Assembly: GCA_001295935.1 (NCBI GenBank)
Contig: LJHX01000061.1
Coordinates: forward strand, 1-48,292
Source: an alpha proteobacterium AAP81b
GTDB taxonomy: Bacteria; Pseudomonadota; Alphaproteobacteria; Sphingomonadales; Sphingomonadaceae
Length of the DNA stretch: 48,292 nucleotides
Direction: 5' to 3'
Positions 43,243 to 48,292 of the stretch are shown piece after piece. A program made the position numbers and the translations under genes. Below the pieces are notes generated by a model. That model saw nothing but the letters and a program-made list of their open reading frames with translations, was not told the origin of the DNA and ran no database searches. Positions within the stretch are counted from its first letter, which is position 1. Every line of letters begins with the position of its first letter.

Positions 43243-43623
43243 CTAGCGCAGGCTGTCGATCTCGTTGGCGAGGCGCTGGTTCGACGAGGTCACATAGGCC
43301 TCGATCCCGCGCAGCCGGCGATCGGCATCGCGAAAGGCGGCGTTGACGTCGCGCACCGTGCGCTGCGGTGAAACCCGCACCTTGCGCCAGAATTCGCGCT
43401 CGTCGGCGCTGTCGTTGTAAAGCATCGACGGCTTGGGATCGACGATCCAGTTGATCGCCAGATAGACGAGCGGCAGGAAGCCGACCCCCGAGACCGTGGC
43501 GAGGACGAAACCGACGCGAACCAGCGTCACATCCCAGCCGAAGTAATCAGCGATCCCGGCGCAGACGCCGAGGAACTTGCCATTGCGCTTGTCGATATAG
43601 AAGCGCGTGCGGCGAACGGACAT
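43243..43623 (-). CDS. pspC: PspC-domain protein with C-terminal coiled-coil tail
   Basis: 126 residues; GGGGAG precedes the ATG. The PspC domain is FYIDKRNGKFLGVCAGIADYFGWDVTLVRV followed by a membrane helix (VLATVSGVGFLPLVYLAINWIV). The tail (FRDADRRLRGIEAYVTSSNQ, then RLANEIDSLR) ends with the same RLxxEIDxLR as the small paralogues downstream. In enterobacteria PspC with PspB senses inner-membrane stress and recruits PspA. The shared tail suggests these proteins interact through it. Confidence 0.93.
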   Translation of the reverse strand: MSVRRTRFYIDKRNGKFLGVCAGIADYFGWDVTLVRVGFVLATVSGVGFLPLVYLAINWIVDPKPSMLYNDSADEREFWRKVRVSPQRTVRDVNAAFRDADRRLRGIEAYVTSSNQRLANEIDSLR

Positions 43624-43650
43624 TATCAGAAACTCCCCTGTTGGCGGCGG

Positions 43651-43836
43651 TCAGGCGGCGGGCGCGACCAGGCCGACGATGATGTAGAGCAGCACCGGGC
43701 TGCCGAAGCCGATGAGGGTGGCGACGACAAAGGCGATCCGAACCCAGGTCGTGTCGATATTGGCGTAGCGAGCAAGGCCGGCGCACACGCCCCAGAGCTT
43801 GGCGTTGGCTTTGTCGAGGGCAAAGGAACCGTTCAT
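43651..43836 (-). CDS. Minimal PspC-domain protein
   Basis: 61 residues: a PspC domain only (FALDKANAKLWGVCAGLARYANIDTTWVRI, then AFVVATLIGFGSPVLLYIIVGLV). It keeps the GVCAGLA and WVRI positions of the family and stops after the membrane helix. It starts 2 bases after the PspB stop. Second of two PspC copies in the operon; it could be a competitor or partner of the long form. Confidence 0.88.
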   Translation of the reverse strand: MNGSFALDKANAKLWGVCAGLARYANIDTTWVRIAFVVATLIGFGSPVLLYIIVGLVAPAA

Positions 43837-43838
43837 TT

Positions 43839-44153
43839 TCAGCGCCTGCGCTCGTCGCGCAGCTCCCTGACATTTGGCGGAAGGGCAGTGTCGCGCGGCT
43901 GCTCGACACCATGGTCGGTGATGCGGGCATCCTTCCAGCCGGGGTGATCGGCGGTGAGGATGCGTTCGATCGAGTCGATCCGCTGGTCGAGCCGGCGCGC
44001 CATGTCATGGAGCTGGTCGAGCAGCGCTTCGTCCTGCTGGCTGAGCCCGCGAGCGGACTTCCAGCGGGTGAGATAGTGGAGGACCAGCCACGGCAGGCCG
44101 ATGAACAGCGTGCAGATGGCGACGACGGGAACGGCAATCCAGGAATCTTCCAT
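43839..44153 (-). CDS. pspB: PspB-like envelope stress membrane protein
   Basis: 104 residues. Membrane segment IAVPVVAICTLFIGLPWLVLHYL, then a cytoplasmic helix (QDEALLDQLHDMARRLDQRIDSIERIL) as in PspB, and a C-terminal tail of ~35 polar residues. It lies between pspA and the PspC genes, the usual place for pspB, with gaps of 5 and 2 bases. The ERIL segment is a weak version of the ERIATD signature of the downstream paralogues. Confidence 0.88.
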   Translation of the reverse strand: MEDSWIAVPVVAICTLFIGLPWLVLHYLTRWKSARGLSQQDEALLDQLHDMARRLDQRIDSIERILTADHPGWKDARITDHGVEQPRDTALPPNVRELRDERRR

Positions 44154-44158
44154 CGCGC

Positions 44159-44833
44159 CTACTCCGCTGCCTTGCTGAGCCGTGCCTTCATGGCGGCGAG
44201 CTCGGCCGAGACCTCGTCCTCCGCCGACAGGTCGGCGAATTCATCGGCGAGGGTGCGCGGACCGGTCGAACCGATGGCCAGCGCGTCGGCGCGGCCTTCG
44301 GCAAGATCGGCACGGCGTTCGAGAACGTCGAAGCGGGCAAAGGCTTCCTCGGTGCGTGGCCCCTTGGTCATCTCGATCAGCCGCGAGCGCTGGGTGGCGC
44401 TCTCGATGCGGTTGAGCGCGACATTCTGGCGGCTGCGCGCCTCGCGAAGCTTTTGTTCGAGCTTGTGGATATCGGCTTCGTTGAGCGCCAGGCTGGCATC
44501 GAGTTCATCGATCTCGGCTTGCGTCGCGTCGGCGAAGCTCTTGGCTTTGGCCTTTTCGACAAGCGCTGCCTTGGCGAGGTCCTCGCGGCCCTTGCTCAGC
44601 GCCAGTTCGGCCTTGTCGGCCCAGCTGGTCTGCGCGGCTTCGGCGCGGATGACGGCGCGGCGGAGTTCCTTCTGGTCGGCGATGGTACGGGCCGCCGAGG
44701 CGCGAACTTCGACCAGCGTCTCCTCCATCTCCATGATGATCATGCGGATCATCTTCGCCGGATCTTCGGCGCGGTCGAGGAGGTCGTTGACGTTGGCGGC
44801 GATGATATCGCGGGTTCGCGAGAAAATACCCAT
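44159..44833 (-). CDS. pspA: Phage shock protein A
   Basis: 224 residues from ATG 44833. The N-terminus is MGIFSRTRDIIAANVNDLLD, the amphipathic membrane-binding helix of PspA/Vipp1 (ESCRT-III superfamily). It continues with EDPAKMIRMIIMEMEETLVEVRAS and long coiled coils. PspA protects damaged inner membrane by forming oligomers and, in enterobacteria, also inhibits PspF. A longer in-frame start at 44905 would destroy the amphipathic N-terminus and is not used. It is the second gene after the sigma-54 promoter. Confidence 0.97.
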   Translation of the reverse strand: MGIFSRTRDIIAANVNDLLDRAEDPAKMIRMIIMEMEETLVEVRASAARTIADQKELRRAVIRAEAAQTSWADKAELALSKGREDLAKAALVEKAKAKSFADATQAEIDELDASLALNEADIHKLEQKLREARSRQNVALNRIESATQRSRLIEMTKGPRTEEAFARFDVLERRADLAEGRADALAIGSTGPRTLADEFADLSAEDEVSAELAAMKARLSKAAE

Positions 44834-44915
44834 GAAGTGGCTCCGATCGTGCTGGAGGAGGGGGGCCGGCGGCGGGAGGGGCGAACCGCCGCCGGCCATC
44901 GTCACGGCTGAGGGA

Positions 44916-45041
44916 TCAGGCGAGCGTGACGATATGCGAAGTGGCGGGCACCATCGCCGGCGCTGTGGCGGCGAGGAGGACGGTGCTGCCGAGGACGAGA
45001 GCGGCGACGGCGCCGATGAGGTTGGTCATGAGGTTGGTCAT
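44916..45041 (-). CDS. 41-residue hydrophobic protein, first gene of the psp operon
   Basis: ATG 45041 is preceded by GGGAGA. The protein has a polar start (MTNLMTN) and a hydrophobic helix (LIGAVAALVLGSTVLLAATA) with a short tail ending SHIVTLA. It could be a small membrane peptide or a signal peptide with a very short secreted remainder. It lies ~53 bases after the expected sigma-54 start site, with no other promoter between it and pspA. No family recognised. Confidence 0.68.
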   Translation of the reverse strand: MTNLMTNLIGAVAALVLGSTVLLAATAPAMVPATSHIVTLA

Positions 45042-45104
45042 TTCGGGTCTCCCTGTTGGTCTGAGGGGCGTTGGCCTTGCGGTTGCCGCCGATGCCTGAT
45101 GTTT

Positions 45105-45120
45105 TGCATGAGGCGTGCCA
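45105..45120 (-). promoter_or_regulatory. Sigma-54 promoter of the psp operon
   Basis: Minus strand TGGCACG-CCTC-ATGCA: against TGGCACG-N4-TTGCA only one consensus base differs, and the GG and GC are correctly spaced (-24/-12). Transcription would begin near 45094, 53 bases before the first small gene. The activator pspF is divergent, as in E. coli. Confidence 0.88.
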
Positions 45121-45137
45121 AGTGCCGCCAGACCATC

Positions 45138-45150
45138 CAGGTCATTGATA
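45138..45150 (-). promoter_or_regulatory. IHF-like site between the psp promoter and pspF
   Basis: Minus strand TATCAATGACCTG matches WATCAANNNNTTR at eight of nine fixed positions and lies in the only AT-rich patch of the gap (45143-45157). IHF bending is common at sigma-54 promoters. PspF sites would then be expected at about 45150-45230, but no clear motif was identified. Confidence 0.45.
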
Positions 45151-45195
45151 ATATTGAGCACGACGTCGCCGATCCATGTTTCGCGCCTGTGCCGG

Positions 45196-45225
45196 TTGCT
45201 GAACCTTGGTGAAATGCACTAAGTT
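45196..45225 (+). promoter_or_regulatory. Putative pspF promoter (leaderless geometry)
   Basis: TTGCTG (45196-45201), 18 bases, TAAGTT (45220-45225). Predicted +1 is 45232, one base before the pspF ATG; no ribosome site is seen. It overlaps the expected upstream activator region of the psp operon, which would allow autogenous control. Confidence 0.4.
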
Positions 45226-45232
45226 TCCGCGC

Positions 45233-46261
45233 ATGGCTCCCGCTGCCCAGCTGATCGGCTCATCCTCGGCGTTTCTCGACGCCGTCGAGGCGGCGTCGGC
45301 GGCGGCGCGGCTCAGCCGGCCGGTGCTCGTCATCGGCGAGCGCGGCACCGGCAAGGAACTGATCGCCGAGCGCCTCCACCGCCTCAGCCCCCGCTGGGGC
45401 GGCCCGCTGGTCAGCCTCAACTGCGCCGCGCTGCCTGAAAATCTCGTCGATGCCGAGCTGTTCGGGCACGAAGCGGGGGCCTTCACGGGGGCGAGCCGAG
45501 CGCGCGCCGGACGCTTCGAGGATGCCGACGGGGGAACACTGTTCCTCGACGAGATCGCGACGCTTTCCGCCGCTGCCCAGGAGCGCCTGCTGCGCGTCGT
45601 CGAATATGGCGAACTGACCCGCCTCGGCTCGAACAAGCCCGTCCAGGTCGATGTCCGGCTTGTCGGCGCCACCAACGAGGACCTGCCCGGCCTCGTCGCC
45701 CGCGGGCGCTTCCGCGCCGACCTTCTCGACCGCCTGTCGTTCGAGGTCATCACCCTGCCGCCGCTTCGCGAACGCGCCGAGGATATCGGCGTGCTGGCGC
45801 TGCACTTCGGCCGGCGCATGGCCTCCGAACTCGGCTGGCCGCGCTTCGTCGGCTTCACGCCCCAAGCGCTGGCGCTGCTCGAGGCCCACCCCTGGCCGGG
45901 CAATATCCGCGAGCTCAAGAACGTCGTCGAACGCGCCGTCTATCGCTGGGGCGACGAGGCGACTCCCGTCGGCCGGATCATCATCGACCCGTTCGAATCG
46001 CCCTGGCGGCCGGGCGGCGCACCGGCCCCTGTGGCATCACTGCCCGCGAAGATCGACCCCGCGGGCGATGTCGCCGCCCCGGCGCGGCCGGCAAGCGTCG
46101 CCGATCTGCGCGCCGCGGTGCACGCCTATGAGAAGGACCTGCTGCTTGCGGCGCTCGAACGCTGCCGCCACAACCAGCGCAAGACCGCCGCCGCGCTGGC
46201 GCTGACCTATGACCAGCTGCGCCACGCCTTGAAACGGCACGACCTGCTGGAAAAGGAATAG
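45233..46261 (+). CDS. pspF: Sigma-54-dependent psp operon activator PspF
   Basis: 342 residues. It lacks a receiver domain and starts directly with the AAA+ domain, as PspF does (AQLIGSSSAFLDAVEAAS). Walker A GERGTGKE is at 35-42, the sigma-54 contact loop GAFTGA at 82-87, Walker B GTLFLDE at 101-107, and the arginine-finger region FRADLLDRLSF follows. The C-terminal Fis-like helix-turn-helix is CRHNQRKTAAALALTYDQLRHALKRH. ATG 45233 matches the family start; in-frame TTG 45206 and GTG 45209 are less likely. It is divergent from the psp operon and is predicted to be held by PspA. Confidence 0.96.
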   Translation: MAPAAQLIGSSSAFLDAVEAASAAARLSRPVLVIGERGTGKELIAERLHRLSPRWGGPLVSLNCAALPENLVDAELFGHEAGAFTGASRARAGRFEDADGGTLFLDEIATLSAAAQERLLRVVEYGELTRLGSNKPVQVDVRLVGATNEDLPGLVARGRFRADLLDRLSFEVITLPPLRERAEDIGVLALHFGRRMASELGWPRFVGFTPQALALLEAHPWPGNIRELKNVVERAVYRWGDEATPVGRIIIDPFESPWRPGGAPAPVASLPAKIDPAGDVAAPARPASVADLRAAVHAYEKDLLLAALERCRHNQRKTAAALALTYDQLRHALKRHDLLEKE

Positions 46262-46283
46262 CGCAGCGCAATTCGGACCAATC

Positions 46284-46356
46284 CCGCTCATGCCGAGCGA
46301 AGTCGAGGCACCGCCGGGGCGCAGGCGAGTGCCTCGACTTCGCTCGGCATGAGCGG
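46284..46356. repeat. Perfect 28-bp inverted repeat between pspF and ispZ
   Basis: Arm 1 (46284-46311) begins CCGCTCATGCCGAGCGAAGT and ends GGCAC; arm 2 (46329-46356) is its exact complement; the loop is 17 bases. It lies between convergent genes and could serve as a two-way terminator. Its length and perfection suggest a mobile REP-like element. Confidence 0.85.
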
Positions 46357-46378
46357 AAGGGATCTTGTTCGCCAGGCG

Positions 46379-46951
46379 TCAGTCGAAGCTGACCCCATGC
46401 CGCTTGAGCAGCGGCGCCTGGGCCAGCGCAAAGGCCATCGTCGCCAGGGTCACGCCCCAGACCTTGAAATCGACCCATTGGTCGGTGGTCAGCATCCGCC
46501 GCGCCACTTCATTGGCAACGATCAGCGCGGTGAAGAACAACGCCCAGTTGCGTTGCAGCTTGAACCAGCCGGCGTCGTCGAGCGCCGGCAGCACCTCGCC
46601 GAGGACGAGCTTGAGATAGACCCGCCCGGTCAGCAGCCCGAAGCCCAGAATGCTGGCAAACGTCGCATAGATCAGGCTCGGCTTCAATTTGATGAAGCTG
46701 TCGTCCTTCAGCCACAGCGTCAGCCCGCCGAAGACCAGCACGATCAGCCCGGTGAAGATCAGCATCGGCGGCACATGGCGCGTCTTCGCCCAGGACACGA
46801 CGATCGCCACCAGCGTCGCCACCATGAAGGCCGCCGTCGCGGCGAACACGCCGGCGAATTTGTTGGCGGCGAAGAACACCAGCAGCGGCCCGAAATCGAG
46901 CGCCAGCTTGAGCGCCGCCGGCAGGCGCTGGGGGGGGACGGTGGCGGTCAT
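46379..46951 (-). CDS. ispZ: Inner membrane septation protein A (YciB/IspZ family)
   Basis: 190 residues from ATG 46951 and about five to six hydrophobic helices. Family markers: LKLALDFGPLLVFFAANKFAG, SWAKTRHVPPMLIFTGLIVLVFGGLTLWLKDDSFIKLKPSLIY, and WFKLQRNWALFFTALIVANEVARR. Homologues affect cell division and envelope maintenance. It converges with pspF over the 28-bp inverted repeat and is divergent from ccmA. Confidence 0.95.
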   Translation of the reverse strand: MTATVPPQRLPAALKLALDFGPLLVFFAANKFAGVFAATAAFMVATLVAIVVSWAKTRHVPPMLIFTGLIVLVFGGLTLWLKDDSFIKLKPSLIYATFASILGFGLLTGRVYLKLVLGEVLPALDDAGWFKLQRNWALFFTALIVANEVARRMLTTDQWVDFKVWGVTLATMAFALAQAPLLKRHGVSFD

Positions 46952-46995
46952 CACCCCGATGTAGTGGTTTCCGGCGGCGACGCAAAGCGCCGGGC

Positions 46996-47023
46996 TTGCG
47001 CAGGCGGCGCGGCGCGGTAAGCC
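46996..47023 (+). promoter_or_regulatory. Putative promoter of ccmAB (leaderless geometry)
   Basis: TTGCGC (46996-47001), 16 bases, TAAGCC (47018-47023). Predicted +1 is one base before the GTG at 47031; no ribosome site is visible. Confidence 0.4.
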
Positions 47024-47030
47024 TGCCGGC

Positions 47031-47603
47031 GTGCCGGACCCGCTCGTCGCCACCGATCTTGCGCTCGAACGCGGCGGCCGCCGGCTGTTCGAGGGGCTCG
47101 CCTTCCGCGTCGAGGCCGGCGGCGCGCTGTGCCTCGTCGGCCCCAATGGCAGCGGCAAGTCGAGCCTGTTGCGCCTCCTCGCCGGGCTGCTCGATCCCGC
47201 CGCGGGGCGGGTCACCGGCGGCGGGGTGCGCGCCTATATGGGGCATGAGGTAGCGTTGAAGCCGACGCGGCCGCTCGGCGCCGAGCTCGGCTTCTGGGCC
47301 GGGCTCGATGACGGCGGCGCGCGGCTGGCGAGCGCGATGGCGGCGATGAACGTCGCGGGCGTCGCCGGGGTGCCGTGCCGCCACCTGTCGTCGGGGCAGC
47401 GCCGCCGCGCAAGCCTCGCCCGCGTGCTGGCGGCGGGCGCCGATTGCTGGCTGCTCGACGAGCCGGCGCAGGGGCTCGATGCCGCGTCGCTGGGCGCGCT
47501 GGCGGCGGCGATGGCGGCGCATCGCGCCGGCGGTGGCATGGTGGTGGCGGCGGTGCATGGCGACATCGGCCTCGCCGCGCCGCAGACGCTGGCGCTCGGC
47601 TGA
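47031..47603 (+). CDS. ccmA: Cytochrome c biogenesis heme exporter ATPase
   Basis: 190 residues from GTG 47031, a typical short CcmA. Walker A is LVGPNGSGKSSLLRLLAGL, the signature CRHLSSGQRRRASLARVLAAGADCW, Walker B WLLDEPAQGLD, and the CcmA-like switch region VAAVHGDIG with the His. It drives release of heme-loaded CcmE from the CcmCD complex in system I cytochrome c maturation. ccmB overlaps its stop codon. Confidence 0.95.
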   Translation: MPDPLVATDLALERGGRRLFEGLAFRVEAGGALCLVGPNGSGKSSLLRLLAGLLDPAAGRVTGGGVRAYMGHEVALKPTRPLGAELGFWAGLDDGGARLASAMAAMNVAGVAGVPCRHLSSGQRRRASLARVLAAGADCWLLDEPAQGLDAASLGALAAAMAAHRAGGGMVVAAVHGDIGLAAPQTLALG

Positions 47604-48229
47604 TGCTCTGGCGGCTGATCGCGCGCGACCTGACGCTGATCGCGCGCTCACCGGCGGTATGGACGCCGGTGGTGTTCTTCATCCTGGTCGCGGCGCTCTT
47701 CCCCTTCGCCGTCGGCCCCGATGGCAAGCTGCTCGCCCGCATCGCGCCGGGCGTGCTCTGGGTGGCGGCGCTGCTCGCGGCGCTGCTGCCCGTCGAAACG
47801 CTCGTCGCCCCCGATCGCGACGACGGCACGCTCGACCAGTTGGCGGCGCGCGGCATCGCCATGGAGGTCGTCGCGCTGGCACGGATCGTCGCGCATTGGC
47901 TGGGCTTCGCGCTGCCGCTGCTGCTGGCGCTGCCGGTTGCCGGCGTCCTCGTTGGCATCGAGGCCGCCGCCGGCTGGCGGCTGGCGCTGGCGCTGCTGAT
48001 CGGCACCCCGGCGCTGGCGGCCCTCGCCGTCGTCGCCGCGGCGCTGACCGCGAGCTTGCCCGGCGGCGGCGCGCTCGCCGGGCTGATCGTCCTGCCGCTG
48101 GCGCTGCCGGTGCTGATCTTCGGCGCCGGCGCGGCGGCGCCGGGGGCGCTCAAGCTGCTCGCGGCGGCGAGCCTGGTCATCGTCGCGCTGGCGCCCTTCG
48201 CCGCGGGGGCGGCGCTGCGGCAGGACTAA
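47603..48229 (+). CDS. ccmB: Heme exporter membrane protein CcmB
   Basis: 208 residues and six membrane helices. The ATG overlaps the ccmA stop by one base (TGATG). Family features: LIARDLTLIARSPAVWTPVVFF, FPFAVGPDGKLLARIAPGVLWVAALLAALL, and DRDDGTLDQLAARG in the cytoplasmic loop that contacts CcmA. Downstream ccm genes (ccmC and others) would be expected beyond the window; a repeat-like sequence begins right after the stop. Confidence 0.95.
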   Translation: MLWRLIARDLTLIARSPAVWTPVVFFILVAALFPFAVGPDGKLLARIAPGVLWVAALLAALLPVETLVAPDRDDGTLDQLAARGIAMEVVALARIVAHWLGFALPLLLALPVAGVLVGIEAAAGWRLALALLIGTPALAALAVVAAALTASLPGGGALAGLIVLPLALPVLIFGAGAAAPGALKLLAAASLVIVALAPFAAGAALRQD

Positions 48230-48235
48230 GGAACC

Positions 48236-48292
48236 TCCTCCCCCTGGAGGGGGGAGGCGAGAGACGCGCCTCTTGGCGCGGCCCGGGTGGGG
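48236..48292. repeat. Start of a fourth palindromic intergenic repeat (cut by window end)
   Basis: CCTCCCCCTGGAGGGGGGAGG is a hairpin resembling the left half of the composite repeats, followed by GCGCGGCCCGGGTGGGG. It differs in its loop (CTGGAG instead of CGCTTGCG), so it may belong to a related subfamily. Confidence 0.5.

Noticed and set aside
44834-44905. Longer pspA start at 44905
   Set aside because: It would add 24 low-complexity residues before the conserved MGIFSR amphipathic helix that must be N-terminal.
41735-45041. Prophage or secretion-system origin for the small-gene array
   Set aside because: The name phage shock refers to the stress response; no phage structural, integrase or secretin genes are present and base composition matches the surroundings.
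45206-45232. Longer pspF start at TTG 45206 or GTG 45209
   Set aside because: The ATG at 45233 fits the family N-terminus, and the extra codons lie within the predicted promoter.

Overview
The window is GC-rich (about 70 % in the stretches counted by hand) bacterial chromosome, tightly packed with genes. An alphaproteobacterium, most likely in or near Sphingomonadales, is suggested by several features: an lptB-rpoN pair, Caulobacter-like -35/-10 elements with a CTAR core, a RibBX-type riboflavin protein, short-form HisG, a PspA/PspB/PspC operon, and dispersed GGGAGGGG palindromic repeats. No phage, insertion sequence, CRISPR array or integrase was seen. The assignment is inference, since there is no rRNA or marker search behind it.

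Layout. 1-2092: end of a FucP-like sugar transporter, a LacI regulator and a MarR regulator. 2157-5555: purH, a DJ-1/PfpI protein and a serine beta-lactamase-fold hydrolase. 5561-12244 (minus strand): a nearly gap-free run, in transcription order lptB, rpoN, a small membrane protein, an M48 protease, a DsbA-like thioredoxin, a membrane protein, a GFA protein and an alpha/beta hydrolase. 12416-18778: a TauE/SafE permease, ftsK, a UbiH-type hydroxylase and a Baeyer-Villiger-type monooxygenase. 18876-21226 (minus): thioredoxin/CnoX, a LON-N protein, a Trm112-like protein and a hyper-acidic protein. 21418-26531: tRNA-Gly(GCC), a CDF zinc transporter and a valine-catabolism group (mmsA, echA, mmsB) interrupted by a low-GC secreted protein. 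26648-30584: two tandem S9 peptidases. 30596-37289: a LysR regulator, a 67-aa protein, hisG-hisD, ribBX, ribH, a pyrimidine nucleotidase and dapD. 37397-40216: a beta-helix protein, a periplasmic GDPD and a YHS protein. 40236-41556: two hotdog thioesterases and sufE. 41735-46261: a large phage-shock (Psp) operon with divergent pspF. 46379-48229: ispZ, then ccmA-ccmB.

The most interesting system is the Psp locus. A textbook sigma-54 promoter (45105-45120, minus) sits upstream of ten same-strand genes. These are a 41-aa hydrophobic protein, pspA, a PspB-like gene, two PspC genes, and a tandem set of five small proteins with one transmembrane helix and a short coiled coil. Four of the five carry versions of a C-terminal signature (ERIATD followed by RLxxEIDxL), and the long PspC carries the same tail. 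The sigma factor (rpoN), its activator (pspF) and the promoter are all in the window, so the circuit can be read end to end.

Two other points stand out. The riboflavin protein at 33873 has an N-terminal helix-turn-helix, a RibB domain and a RibA-like domain that has lost all three zinc cysteines; a perfect palindrome overlies its promoter, which suggests a self-regulating enzyme-repressor. Several genes (pspF, ccmA, mmsA, ubiH, sufE, the CDF gene and others) have promoter-like elements spaced so that transcription would begin at, or within a few bases of, the start codon. This predicts leaderless mRNAs.
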